From Ancylobacter defluvii (GTDB lineage Bacteria; Pseudomonadota; Alphaproteobacteria; Rhizobiales; Xanthobacteraceae): DNA of 64,000 bases. Where the stretch lies: contig NZ_JAHBGD010000012.1 of NCBI RefSeq assembly GCF_018390605.1, positions 216,226 through 280,225 on the forward strand. The letters are read 5' to 3'. Each line of letters opens with the position of its first letter. Positions within the stretch are counted from its first letter, which is position 1. Positions 56,546 to 64,000 of this stretch are shown piece by piece. A program made the position numbers and the translations under genes. Under the pieces are notes generated by a model. The model saw nothing but the letters and a program-made list of their open reading frames with translations. It ran no database searches and was not told the DNA's origin.

Positions 56546-56708
56546 GATGAGCGCCTGCGCGCTCAGGAAGGCTCCAGTGAGGATGAGCGCTCAGGCGCTC
56601 ATGCGCCCTTCCTGAAGATGAGCGCTCAGGCGCTCATATGCCCTTCCTGAAGAAGAGCGCTCAGGCGCTCATGCACCCTTCATAATGATGAGCGCTCAGG
56701 CGCTCATC
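56546..56708. repeat. Five-copy tandem hairpin array at the 3' end of yebC
   Basis: Starts at 56546, 56582, 56617, 56652 and 56687 (period 35-36 bp). Each unit holds arms GATGAGCGC and GCGCTCATC around TCAG (the first unit degenerate, the fourth with one base changed), then a spacer like ATGCGCCCTTCCTGAA. The last unit contains the yebC stop codon and its final three codons, so the array appears to have grown from the gene end. On the yebC transcript it would form a row of hairpins. Confidence 0.85.
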
Positions 56709-57442
56709 TTGGCGATCATCGCCTCGGAGACCTCGAAATTGGCGTAGACGTTCTGCACGTCGTCATTGTCGTTGAGGCTATCGACCAGACGGATCAGCTT
56801 CTCCGCCACCTCGTCGTCCACCGCCACCGTGTTCTGCGGCCGCCAGACCAGGCCCGACTTGCGCGGCTCGCCGAACTTGGCTTCCAGGACGCGGGCGACC
56901 TCGTGCAGATTCTCGATCGAGCACACCACCTCGTGGCCATCCTCGGACGAGGACACGTCGTCGGCGCCGGCCTCGATGGCGGCTTCCATCATCGCGTCCT
57001 CGGAGGCCTTGGCGGCGTCGAACTCGACCACGCCGACGCGGTCGAACATGAACGACACCGCGCCGGTCTCGGCCAGCGAGCCGCCGGACTTGGTGAAGTA
57101 GGAGCGCACTTCCGAGGCGGTGCGGTTGCGGTTGTCGGTCAGCGCCTCGACGATGACGGCGACGCCGCCGGGGCCGTAGCCCTCATAGCGGATCTCGTCA
57201 TAATTCTCGGCATCGCCGCCCGCCGCCTTCTTGATGGCGCGGTCGATATTGTCCTTGGGCATGTTCTCGGCGCGGGCCGCGAGGATGGCGGCGCGCAGGC
57301 GCGGGTTCATGTTCGGATCGGGCAGGCCGAGCTTGGCGGAGACGGTGATTTCGCGCGCCAGCTTGGAGAACAGCTTGGAGCGCACCGCGTCCTGCTTGCC
57401 CTTGCGGTGCATGATGTTCTTGAACTGCGAATGCCCGGCCAT
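56696..57442 (-). CDS. yebC: YebC/PmpR family protein
   Basis: A 248-residue cytoplasmic protein. It begins [18 protein letters not shown], then [24 protein letters not shown] and [29 protein letters not shown] (key [10 protein letters not shown] and TDNRNRT). The family was described as DNA-binding regulators and more recently as a translation factor that relieves proline-induced stalling. GGAGG lies 5 bases before ATG 57442. The C-terminal end ...KMSA overlaps the tandem hairpin array. Confidence 0.96.
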   Translation of the reverse strand: MAGHSQFKNIMHRKGKQDAVRSKLFSKLAREITVSAKLGLPDPNMNPRLRAAILAARAENMPKDNIDRAIKKAAGGDAENYDEIRYEGYGPGGVAVIVEALTDNRNRTASEVRSYFTKSGGSLAETGAVSFMFDRVGVVEFDAAKASEDAMMEAAIEAGADDVSSSEDGHEVVCSIENLHEVARVLEAKFGEPRKSGLVWRPQNTVAVDDEVAEKLIRLVDSLNDNDDVQNVYANFEVSEAMIAKMSA

Positions 57443-57566
57443 GGCCGCCTCCACTTCGCGGGCCAGTTGGAGCGGCCCTGCGTCAGAAATTCCAAGAGAA
57501 ATCGTGTGGCCGGCTTATAGGCGAGAGCATGGCCACCCGTAAAGCGGGTCCATATCGACGTCGGCG

Positions 57567-58382
57567 CTACCAGAACGACGGCGCCACCGGCTCCAGCAGG
57601 CCGCCGAGGCGCACCGGCGCCACCTTCAGCGCCCGGCCATTGGCATCGGTCTCCACCGCGAGGCCGGAGAGCGTGCCCGGCCCGGTCGCCGGCTCGAAGC
57701 GCGAGGAGCCGATCTTGCGGGTGAAGCGGCGCAGCGGCTCTTCCTTGTCCATGCCGATCACCCCGTCATAGGCGCCGCACATGCCGACATCGGTCATATA
57801 GGCGGTGCCGCCGGGCAGGACGCGGTGATCGGCGGTCGGCACATGGGTGTGGGTGCCGATGACCAGGCTGGCGCGGCCGTCGCACCAGTGGCCGAAGGCC
57901 TGCTTTTCGCTGGTGGTCTCGGCGTGGAAGTCGACGATGGCGGCGTCGCAGACCAGGCCGAGCGGCGCGGCGTCGAGCTCGCGGTCGATGGCGGCGAAGG
58001 GATCGTCCATCGGGTCCATGAAGGTGCGGCCCATGACATTGACCACCAGCACGCGGGCCCCCGACTGGGTCTCCACCAGCGCCGCGCCGCGCCCCGGCGT
58101 GCCAGCGGGATAGTTGGTCGGCCGCACCAGGCGCGGGGCGCGCTCGATGAACACCAATGCCTCGCGCTGGTCGAAGGCATGGTTGCCGAGGGTGACGGCA
58201 TCCGCCCCGGCGGCGAGGAACTCCTCATAGATTGCCTCGGTGATGCCGAAGCCGCCGGCGGCGTTCTCGCCGTTCACCACCACGCAGTCGAGCGCCCATT
58301 GCGCGCGCAGGCGGGGCAGTTCGTCGAGCACGACCTGTCGCCCGACCCGGCCGACCACGTCGCCGAGAAAGAGAATGCGCAC
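57567..58382 (-). CDS. TIGR00282/YmdB-family metallophosphoesterase
   Basis: 271 residues. Metal-binding motifs MRILFLGDVVGRVGR (Asp), VVNGENAAGGFGI (Asn/Glu), GNHAFDQREA, VDFHAETTSEKQAF (His) and GTHTHVPTAD are all present. YmdB-type enzymes are 2',3'-cyclic phosphodiesterases. Start codon ATG 58382, 3 bp after the end of the cyclo-ligase gene, so the two form an operon. Confidence 0.93.
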   Translation of the reverse strand: MRILFLGDVVGRVGRQVVLDELPRLRAQWALDCVVVNGENAAGGFGITEAIYEEFLAAGADAVTLGNHAFDQREALVFIERAPRLVRPTNYPAGTPGRGAALVETQSGARVLVVNVMGRTFMDPMDDPFAAIDRELDAAPLGLVCDAAIVDFHAETTSEKQAFGHWCDGRASLVIGTHTHVPTADHRVLPGGTAYMTDVGMCGAYDGVIGMDKEEPLRRFTRKIGSSRFEPATGPGTLSGLAVETDANGRALKVAPVRLGGLLEPVAPSFW

Positions 58383-58385
58383 GCC

Positions 58386-58991
58386 TTAGTCCTCCGCCGT
58401 CACCGTGATGATGCCGGCGTCGGTGACGACGGCGTCGAGTCGCTCATCATGCGGCTCGGCGGGAAGGCAGGGAAGCTCCTGCACTGCGAAGGCATAGCCC
58501 AGCGCCTCGACCCGCCTCGCCCGCCGCAGCGCCGCGAGCGTGCGGTCGTAATAGCCGCCGCCATAGCCGAGCCGATGACCGCTCGGGTCATAGGCGGCGA
58601 GCGGCACCACCAGCACGTCCGGCACCACCACCGGCGCCTCTTCCGGCGGCACCGGGATGACCAGCCGGCCGGGACCGGGCACCTCGACGAGCGGCACCTC
58701 GGCGCTCCACAGCCGGAACACCAGCGGCGCCTTCGGATCGGCCACCACCGGCAGGGCCAGCCGCGCCCCGCCGGCGCGCAGGCCGGCAGCGAGCGGGGCG
58801 GTATCGATTTCGGTGCCGATGGACGCGAACAGCGCCACCACCTCGCCCTCGACCGGGCCGAGCCAGGCAAGCGCATGCGACGCCGCACGGGCCGACGCCG
58901 CGGCACGGCCGAGCGGATCCAGCCCCGCACGGCGGGCGAGCGCCGCTGCGCGCAGGGACGGCTTGTCGAGATATGGCGAGGGTACGGTCAT
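58386..58991 (-). CDS. 5-formyltetrahydrofolate cyclo-ligase
   Basis: A 201-residue cytoplasmic enzyme that converts 5-formyl-THF to 5,10-methenyl-THF with ATP. Family motifs: PSLRAAALARRAG (N-terminal), VVPLAAYDPSGHRLGYGGGYYDRTL (key GYGGGYYDR) and YAFAQ-like FAVQELPCLPAEPHDERLDAVVT. It is often encoded directly downstream of 6S RNA in proteobacteria, consistent with the RNA candidate upstream. Confidence 0.94.
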   Translation of the reverse strand: MTVPSPYLDKPSLRAAALARRAGLDPLGRAAASARAASHALAWLGPVEGEVVALFASIGTEIDTAPLAAGLRAGGARLALPVVADPKAPLVFRLWSAEVPLVEVPGPGRLVIPVPPEEAPVVVPDVLVVPLAAYDPSGHRLGYGGGYYDRTLAALRRARRVEALGYAFAVQELPCLPAEPHDERLDAVVTDAGIITVTAED

Positions 58992-58999
58992 GATGATCA

Positions 59000-59145
59000 G
59001 CGCGGAGCCGCGATGGCCGTTGGAAATCGATCCCGGGAACCTACAGCGTAGGTGGGCGCCGTGTGTCCGGACCCAGGGGTCCGATCAGGGACAGCTCCCT
59101 TTGAGATCGATAAGGCCCCGGGGATTATGTTCTCCTGACGCACCT
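59000..59145 (-). ncRNA. ssrS: Probable 6S RNA
   Basis: Upstream of the cyclo-ligase gene on the same strand is a segment with the look of an alphaproteobacterial 6S RNA. It has CCCCGGGGCCTTATCGATCT near the 5' side, AAAGGGAGCTGTCCCT, the hairpin CGGACCC/GGGTCCG, the hairpin ACCTAC/GTAGGT, and GGTTCCCGGGATCGAT near the 3' side. The outer CCCCGGG/CCCGGGA parts can pair as the closing stem. The genomic neighbour (5-formyl-THF cyclo-ligase) is the classic one. The assignment is from position and remembered motifs; ends are approximate. Confidence 0.6.
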
Positions 59146-59498
59146 CGCAGCCCCGCATGACAAATCTAGGACGGCGGGAGCCGGATTTAAAGAGGGATGA
59201 CGAGGTTATCCGGGGATGGGTGGGGATGCGGGTGCGAGACACAGGGGATTCTGCCCAAGAGTCTCCCCCTGAATCCCGGACCGGCGCCCGGCTTCACCTC
59301 CCCTGCTCCGGGAAACGAGGCGGAGAAAGCGGCAGGTGCGGCGGCGCGCTTTCTCTCTCGCGTCTCTCCCCGGTGGAGAGATGGCCCGCGCGGCGGGTCG
59401 GTGAGGGGAGACAACATTGCGGAGTCGTGGAGCCCCCTCACCCCACCCCTCTCCCCCTCGGGGAGAGGGAGCCGGGCGCTCTGACGGGAACGAGGCCC
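59146..59498. other. Intergenic region between 6S RNA candidate and quinone oxidoreductase
   Basis: About 350 bp without a gene. The first part (59146-59300) shows nothing I can identify beyond a likely 6S promoter; the remainder is repeat sequence (59320-59475). Confidence 0.5.
59350..59475. repeat. CTCTCCCC-type intergenic repeat
   Basis: GTCTCTCCCCGGTGGAGAG ... GGGTCGGTGAGGGGAGAC ... CCCCCTCACCCCACCCCTC ... CCCCTCGGGGAGAGGG: the same two-hairpin composite as in the sox operon and between gbcA and gbcB. Confidence 0.85.
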
Positions 59499-60497
59499 TC
59501 ACACTTCCAGCATGATCTTGCCGATGTGCAGGCTGGTCTCCATGCGGGCATGGGCGGCGCTGGCCTGCGCCAGCGGGAAGACCTGGTCGAGCACCGGCTT
59601 CACCTTGCCGGCCTCGATCAGCGGCCACACCTTCTCGCGCAGCGAGGCGGCGATGGCGGCCTTCTCGGCATTGGGGCGCGAGCGCAGCGTCGAGCCCATA
59701 TGCGACAACCGCTTCAGCATCAGCCGCATGAAGTCGATCTGCACCTTGGAGCCTTCCATGAAGGCGATCTGCACGATGCGCGCGCGCGGCGCCGCCGCCT
59801 CGTAATTGCGGGCGATGTAGGAGCCGCCGACCATGTCGAGGATGACGTCGACGCCCTTGCCGCCGGTCTTTTCCTTGATCACCGCGACGAAGTCCTCGGT
59901 CTTGTAGTCGATGGCGACATCGGCGCCGAGCTGGCGGCAGACCTCGCACTTCTCGGCGCTGCCGGCGGTGGCGAACACGGTGGCGCCATAGGCCTTGGCC
60001 AGCTGGATCGCCGTGGTGCCGATGCCCGAGGTGCCGCCATGCACCAGGAAGTTCTCGCCCGCCTTCAGCCCGGCGAGATCGAACACGTTGGTCCAGACGG
60101 TGAAGAAGGTCTCGGGCAGCGCCGCCGCCTCGATCATCGACAGGCCGGCGGGAACCGGCAGCGCCGAGCCGGCATCGGCGAGGCAATATTGCGCATAGCC
60201 GCCGCCGGAGACCAGGGCGCACACCTTGTCGCCCAGCTTCCAGCCGGTGACGCCCTCACCGAGCGCCACCACCTCGCCGGCGATCTCCAGGCCCGGAATG
60301 TCCGGGGCGCCGGGCGGCGGCGGATACAGGCCCTTGCGCTGCATGACATCGGGACGGTTCACCCCGGCGGCGGCCACCTTGACCAGGATCTCGCCGGCGC
60401 GCGGCGTCGGCAGCGGCCGCGTCTCCGGCACCAGGGCTTCAGGGCCGCCGGGCGTCGGCAGGCCGATGGCGGTCATGGTGGCGGGCAGATCGGTCAC
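59499..60497 (-). CDS. NAD(P)H:quinone oxidoreductase (zinc-type MDR, PIG3-like)
   Basis: A 332-residue medium-chain dehydrogenase/reductase. Cofactor motif FLVHGGTSGIGTTAIQLAKA, substrate-domain words VKVAAAGVNRPDVMQRKG, GLEIAGEVVALGEGV and ALPETFFTVWTNVF. Catalytic zinc Cys is absent, as in the quinone oxidoreductase/PIG3 branch. GTG 60497 (VTDLPATMTAIG) has GAGGA 7 bases upstream and fits family starts; ATG 60476 is the alternative. Confidence 0.9.
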   Translation of the reverse strand: MTDLPATMTAIGLPTPGGPEALVPETRPLPTPRAGEILVKVAAAGVNRPDVMQRKGLYPPPPGAPDIPGLEIAGEVVALGEGVTGWKLGDKVCALVSGGGYAQYCLADAGSALPVPAGLSMIEAAALPETFFTVWTNVFDLAGLKAGENFLVHGGTSGIGTTAIQLAKAYGATVFATAGSAEKCEVCRQLGADVAIDYKTEDFVAVIKEKTGGKGVDVILDMVGGSYIARNYEAAAPRARIVQIAFMEGSKVQIDFMRLMLKRLSHMGSTLRSRPNAEKAAIAASLREKVWPLIEAGKVKPVLDQVFPLAQASAAHARMETSLHIGKIMLEV

Positions 60498-60665
60498 GGA
60501 GATGTCCTCGCGGTTGCAAGCGCCGGAAGGGCGGCGTTCTTGTTGGGCAGGCAACTTGTTGAACCGTCTGGTTAAGTCATGCCGCCCGCACTGGCAACCG
60601 ACCCCGGCGCGCAATAGATAGCCTGATGAGAGATGGCCCGGCCATCGCCAGCGAGGAGACCCGAC

Positions 60666-60866
60666 ATGATCGAGGACGATCCCTTCAGCAGCCGCCCGGC
60701 GATAAAGCCGACCGCGCACGAGATCGGCGGCGACCTTTCCACCCTGTCGGAGGTCGAGATCGAGGAGCGCATCGCGCTGCTGGAGGCGGAAATTGCCCGG
60801 TTGCGCGAGGCGCTCGAGCGCAAGCGCTCGTCGCGGGCGGCAGCGGATGCGTTCTTCAAGCGCTGA
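60666..60866 (+). CDS. DUF1192 small protein
   Basis: 66 residues. Starts MIEDDPFSSRPAIKPTAHEIG and has a single coiled-coil helix (about 25-58; LSEVEIEERIALLEAEIARL) before FFKR. Conserved small protein of Alphaproteobacteria, function unknown, usually beside DUF1465. Confidence 0.9.
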   Translation: MIEDDPFSSRPAIKPTAHEIGGDLSTLSEVEIEERIALLEAEIARLREALERKRSSRAAADAFFKR

Positions 60867-60911
60867 GCGCTGAGCGCCCGGGGCGGCAGCGGCCTGCCCG
60901 GGGTGCATCGG

Positions 60912-60926
60912 TTAACGAGGCGTTAA
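60912..60926 (+). promoter_or_regulatory. CtrA box (TTAA-N7-TTAA) after DUF1192
   Basis: TTAA-CGAGGCG-TTAA is a perfect CtrA consensus. A CATTAT patch about 13 bp further (60938-60943) could serve as the -10, placing transcription start near 60950, just at a hairpin-rich segment that ends in an intrinsic terminator. Confidence 0.6.
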
Positions 60927-60949
60927 GCTTTCCAAAGCATTATCGGGGA

Positions 60950-61041
60950 TAGTCCAGCTTCTGGACGCGAGTGGCACCTGTCACTCTGTTTGACGCCTCC
61001 CTGTCTTCACCTATCGAGCCGCCCATGGGCGGCTCTTTTTT
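60950..61041 (+). ncRNA. Putative CtrA-controlled small RNA
   Basis: About 90 nt with three stems: GTCCAG/CTGGAC around CTT (60952-60966), GAGTG/CACTC around GGCACCTGT (60969-60986) and the terminator GAGCCGCCC/GGGCGGCTC followed by T6 (61016-61041). There is no ORF in it. A perfect CtrA box and a -10-like patch lie directly upstream. It could instead be the DUF1192 mRNA tail or an attenuated leader of DUF1465. Confidence 0.45.
61016..61041 (+). terminator. Intrinsic terminator upstream of DUF1465
   Basis: A 9-bp perfect GC-rich stem with a 2-base loop and six T. It is 150 bp after the DUF1192 stop and 159 bp before the DUF1465 start. The gap 60867-61199 contains no gene otherwise. Confidence 0.85.
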
Positions 61042-61199
61042 GTCCCTTCCCGCCGGCGGTGGGTTGCGGGGACATCGGCGCCGTCCATCGCACGCGACTG
61101 GACAGCCGGCCCGGCGCGCGCGACATCATGCTCGGGGATGCCGGGCGGGGCGGGCGAATCGGGTGCGGCGGAGCCGTCGCACCGCGCGGAGTGGTGCAC

Positions 61200-61856
61200 A
61201 TGGCGAAGCGGACGCCAAACGGACGGGGTTTCGGCGGGTCGGATACCGACATGCCCCTCGACGGCCCGGCATGTCTCGACGGCCCGGCACGTCTCGGTGG
61301 CCCGGCGCGTCTGGACGGCCCGGCGCCCGCGCTGCCGGCGAGCGCCTCCCCTCCCCCTGCCCTGGCCGATGACCGGCTGGTGAGCCTTGCCGAGCGGCGG
61401 GTCGCCTCCCCCGCCTTCGCGGCGCTGTTCGCCGAGGGCATCGCGCTGATCGACGAGAGCGCCGACTATCTCGACGGTCCCGGCCGCGCCGATGCCGCCG
61501 CGCTGGAGCGCCGCGCGCGCGCCGCCTATGCCGAGGCGAGCCGCAGGCTGACGACGCGGCTGATGAACCTCACCTCCTGGCTGCTGCTGCAAAAGGCGGT
61601 GGCCGAGGGCGACATGAGCGCCGAAACGGCGCGCCGCGAGGCCGACAAGGTCGAGCTCGGCGCCGACGCGCCGGCGCCCGAGACGGAGGACCGGCTACCG
61701 GCGCCGCTGGCGGCGCTGATCCTCCGCAGCCTCGACCTCGAGCGGCGGGTGCGGCAGCTCGACGCGGCGCTGCGGGCGCGCCGGCCGGCCGAACGCCCGA
61801 TCAATGCGGTGGCCGGCCAGATCGGCCGGCTGCGTTCCGCCTTCGAACGCCCGTGA
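61200..61856 (+). CDS. DUF1465 protein with an N-terminal hexapeptide repeat
   Basis: 218 residues. The N-terminus (about 20-45) is a repetitive low-complexity stretch of LDGPAx units encoded by four 18-bp tandem repeats (61257-61328). The rest is the helical DUF1465 domain: LVSLAERRVASPAFAALFAEGIALIDESADYLDG, LTTRLMNLTSWLLLQKAVAEG (key SLAERR, EGMALI-like and WLLLQ). This conserved alphaproteobacterial family has no established function. GGAG lies 8 bases before ATG 61200. Confidence 0.85.
   Translation: MAKRTPNGRGFGGSDTDMPLDGPACLDGPARLGGPARLDGPAPALPASASPPPALADDRLVSLAERRVASPAFAALFAEGIALIDESADYLDGPGRADAAALERRARAAYAEASRRLTTRLMNLTSWLLLQKAVAEGDMSAETARREADKVELGADAPAPETEDRLPAPLAALILRSLDLERRVRQLDAALRARRPAERPINAVAGQIGRLRSAFERP
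61257..61328 (+). repeat. Four 18-bp tandem repeats coding LDGPAx
   Basis: Units at 61257, 61275, 61293 and 61311; the first two differ at one base (CTCGACGGCCCGGCATGT versus ...CACGT). They encode LDGPAC-LDGPAR-LGGPAR-LDGPAP in frame. Confidence 0.9.
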
Positions 61857-61949
61857 CGCGCCTCGCCACTGCCCCGGCAAAGCCTTGCCGCGCGGGACAT
61901 GCCGCCCGCCCGGCGGACGCCCGATTGCCTAAAGCCATGACGGCAAAAG

Positions 61950-61978
61950 AAAACCCCCGTGCGCGGCACGGGGGTTTT
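61950..61978. terminator. Bidirectional terminator between DUF1465 and rpmE
   Basis: A perfect 13-bp stem (AAAACCCCCGTGC with GCACGGGGGTTTT) with a 3-base loop; T tracts on both strands. It lies between convergent DUF1465 and rpmE. Confidence 0.85.
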
Positions 61979-62020
61979 GCTTATCAACAGTCGCGAAGCG
62001 CGACGGCTGCCGGGGCCAAA

Positions 62021-62245
62021 TCAGGCCTTGAGGAAGCCGGCGAACTTCTTCTGGAACTTCGACACGCGGCCGCCGCGATCGAGCAGCTGCTGCGAACCGC
62101 CGGTCCAGGCCGGGTGAACCTTGGGGTCGATGTCGAGCTGGAGGGTGTCACCCTCCTTGCCCCAGGTCGTCCGGGTCGTGTACTCGGTGCCGTCCGTCAT
62201 CACCACTTTGACGAAGTGGTAGTCGGGATGGATGTTGCTCTTCAT
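62021..62245 (-). CDS. rpmE: Ribosomal protein L31
   Basis: 74 residues: [44 protein letters not shown] and [16 protein letters not shown]. The zinc-type CxxC pair is absent, as is common in Alphaproteobacteria. Part of the large ribosomal subunit. It is divergent from the ABC exporter gene at 62353. Confidence 0.97.
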   Translation of the reverse strand: MKSNIHPDYHFVKVVMTDGTEYTTRTTWGKEGDTLQLDIDPKVHPAWTGGSQQLLDRGGRVSKFQKKFAGFLKA

Positions 62246-62352
62246 GGGTTGCATCCTCGCCACCGCGGGGCGGCCCCTTTTCGGGAGCCACGCGGCGATC
62301 TTCAAAACGATCCTGCCGGAAATCCGTGCGGGTCTATAACCGAGACCTGAGC

Positions 62353-64000
62353 GTGACACAAGTCGATCACACGAGCGTCCCCCCCGCTTCCCGCCGCGGA
62401 CGCGCCGACCTCTCCCCGCTCAGGGCGCTGTGGCCGCATGTGAGGCGCTACAAGGGGCGGGCGGGCGCCGCCCTCGTCGCCCTCGTCGTCGCCGCGCTGG
62501 CGACGCTGGTGGTGCCGATCGCGGTGCGGCGGATGATCGACTTCGGCTTCGACGCCGACCATGCCGGCTATATCCGCCAGTATTTCCTCGTCATGATCGG
62601 CGTCGTCGGCGTGCTCGCGGCAGCCTCGGCGTTTCGCTACTACCTGGTCATGACGCTCGGCGAGCGCATCGTCGCCGACCTGCGCGCCGAGGTGTTCGCG
62701 CATCTGCTGAAGCTCGACGGCGCCTTCTACGACCACGCCCGCGCCGGCGAGATCGTCTCGCGGCTGACCGCCGACACCACCCAGATCAAATCCGCCGTCG
62801 GCGCCTCGGCCTCCGTCGCGCTGCGCAACATCGTGCTGTTCATCGGCGCGGCGATCATGATGGTGATCACCAGCCCGTGGCTGTCGGTGATCCTGCTGGT
62901 CTTGATCCCGGCGATCGTGGTGGTGCTGATCGGCTCCGGGCGCGGGGTGCGCAAGCGTTCGCGCGAGGCACAGGACACGCTCGCCGGCGCCTCCGCCTAT
63001 GCCACCGAGGCGGTCGGCGCCATGCGCACTTTGCAGGCCAACACCGCCGAGGACGCCGCCAAGGGCCGCTTCGACGGCGCCGTCGAGCACGCCTTCGGCG
63101 CCGCGCGCGACGCCATCCGCGCCCGCGCTCTGCTCACCGGCGTCGCCATCTTCCTGATCTTCGCCTCCATCGTCGGCATTCTCTGGGCCGGCGCCAATGC
63201 GGTGCTCTCCGGCTCGATGAGCGCCGGCACGCTCGGCCAGTTCGTGCTCTATGCGGTGCTGGCGGCGAGCGGGCTCGGCCAGCTCGGCGAGGTGTGGGGC
63301 GAGGTCTCGCAGGCCGCCGGCGCCACCGAGCGCATCGCCGAGCTCATCGCCGAGGAACCGAAGGTCGCCACGCCGGCCGCGCCGCTCGCCCTGCCGTCGC
63401 CGCCGGCCGGCGCGGTGCGCTTCGACGGCGTCGGCTTCGCCTATCCGACGCGACCGGACATCCCGGCGCTGTGCGGCGTCTCCTTCACGGTGAAGCCGGG
63501 CGAGCGGATAGCGTTCGTCGGCCCCTCCGGCGGCGGCAAGAGCACGCTGTTCCAGCTGCTGCTGCGCTTCTACGATCCCTCGATCGGCCGCATCGAGGTG
63601 GACGGCATCGACATCGCCGCCGCCGACCCGCGCGCGGTGCGCGCCCGCCTCGCGCTGGTGCCGCAGGACGTCGCCATCTTCGCCGCCTCGATCCGCGACA
63701 ATATCCGCCTCGGCCGGCCGGAGGCCAGCGACGCCGAGGTGGAGGAAGCCGGGCGGCTTGCCGCCGCCGACGAATTCGTCGAGCGGCTGCCGGAGCGCTG
63801 GGAGGCCATGGTCGGCGAGCGCGGGGTGACGCTGTCCGGCGGCCAACGCCAGCGCATCGCCATCGCCCGCGCCATCCTGCGCAAGGCGCCGATCCTGCTG
63901 CTCGACGAGGCCACCTCGGCGCTGGACGCCGAAAGCGAGACCCTGGTGCAGCAGGCGCTCGACCGCTCGATGCAGGGGCGGACCACGCTGGTGATCGCGC
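62353..64000 (+). CDS. MsbA-like ABC exporter, truncated by the window end
   Basis: The frame is open from GTG 62353 to the end (549 codons, no stop seen). The transmembrane domain (about 35-330) has six helices beginning [21 protein letters not shown]. The ATPase domain (about 355 on) has Walker [11 protein letters not shown]-loop [17 protein letters not shown], signature [14 protein letters not shown] and Walker [13 protein letters not shown]. Half-transporter family (MsbA/lipid or drug export); the start may be a later ATG. The stop lies outside the window. Confidence 0.93.
   Translation, partial: MTQVDHTSVPPASRRGRADLSPLRALWPHVRRYKGRAGAALVALVVAALATLVVPIAVRRMIDFGFDADHAGYIRQYFLVMIGVVGVLAAASAFRYYLVMTLGERIVADLRAEVFAHLLKLDGAFYDHARAGEIVSRLTADTTQIKSAVGASASVALRNIVLFIGAAIMMVITSPWLSVILLVLIPAIVVVLIGSGRGVRKRSREAQDTLAGASAYATEAVGAMRTLQANTAEDAAKGRFDGAVEHAFGAARDAIRARALLTGVAIFLIFASIVGILWAGANAVLSGSMSAGTLGQFVLYAVLAASGLGQLGEVWGEVSQAAGATERIAELIAEEPKVATPAAPLALPSPPAGAVRFDGVGFAYPTRPDIPALCGVSFTVKPGERIAFVGPSGGGKSTLFQLLLRFYDPSIGRIEVDGIDIAAADPRAVRARLALVPQDVAIFAASIRDNIRLGRPEASDAEVEEAGRLAAADEFVERLPERWEAMVGERGVTLSGGQRQRIAIARAILRKAPILLLDEATSALDAESETLVQQALDRSMQGRTTLVIA

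Noticed and set aside
56546-56708. CRISPR-like array
   Set aside because: The units are contiguous tandem repeats with near-identical spacers and internal palindromes, no cas genes nearby, and the last unit is the end of yebC.
59197-59484. Short ORFs between the cyclo-ligase and quinone oxidoreductase genes
   Set aside because: They are made of CTCTCCCC repeat sequence and lack ribosome-binding sites.
62302-63846. A 514-codon minus-strand frame across the 3' end region
   Set aside because: It is antisense to the ABC exporter, whose Walker A, signature and Walker B motifs are all on the plus strand; that gene simply lacks its stop within the window.

Overview
The window is GC-rich alphaproteobacterial chromosome. 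The gene order yebC / ruvCAB / ybgC-tolQRAB-pal-cpoB / tilS-ftsH / glmM, the block quinone oxidoreductase-DUF1192-DUF1465-rpmE-MsbA-like ABC exporter, the intergenic CTCTCCCC/GGGGAGAG palindromic repeats and CtrA-type TTAA-N7-TTAA boxes together point to Rhizobiales (Hyphomicrobiales), probably near Xanthobacteraceae. The genus is not resolvable from the sequence alone. No tRNA, rRNA, insertion sequence, prophage or CRISPR array was seen.

Layout. 1-8.95 kb: end of eda, a GNAT acetyltransferase, an alpha/beta hydrolase broken by a 62-bp self-copy, the serC-serA operon with a structured leader, an XRE regulator, a GlsB-type membrane protein, cytochrome b561, an outer-membrane barrel and a DUF533/TerB-like protein. 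9.2-39.4 kb: an almost unbroken choline/glycine betaine catabolic island. It holds soxB-cupin-soxDAG (sarcosine oxidase), two GATR/AraC-type regulators, gbcA and gbcB (glycine betaine demethylase), dgcAB-etfAB (dimethylglycine demethylase with its electron chain), betA, a BetI-BetB fusion, and the choXWV choline ABC transporter. A few unrelated genes (small kinase, DUF72, AraC regulator, EamA, YoaK) sit between. 39.4-57.5 kb, all main genes on the minus strand: glmM, ftsH, tilS, cpoB, pal, tolBARQ, ybgC, DUF2852 plus a TetR, ruvBAC and yebC; a CtrA-box lipoprotein and two transporters are inserted between ruvC and yebC. 57.5-64 kb: YmdB-like phosphodiesterase, 5-formyl-THF cyclo-ligase with a probable 6S RNA upstream, quinone oxidoreductase, DUF1192, a putative CtrA-linked small RNA, DUF1465, rpmE and a truncated ABC exporter.

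How it works together. Choline enters by ChoXWV and is oxidised by BetA and the BetB half of the fusion to glycine betaine. GbcAB removes one methyl to give dimethylglycine, DgcAB-EtfAB a second to give sarcosine, and SoxBDAG the third to give glycine and a one-carbon unit. Every enzymatic step from choline to glycine is therefore encoded within about 30 kb.

The most unusual item is the single open frame 33826-35895, which joins a complete BetI repressor to a nearly complete BetB dehydrogenase. This is a PutA-like arrangement, an autogenous repressor fused to an aldehyde dehydrogenase. Other notable items are the 62-bp frame-breaking copy in the hydrolase gene, a repeat element lying between soxD and soxA that is spanned by a bridging ORF, three perfect CtrA boxes (one in front of a small-RNA-like transcript unit), a tandem hairpin array grown from the end of yebC, and a shared operator in front of a TetR gene and its DUF2852 neighbour.
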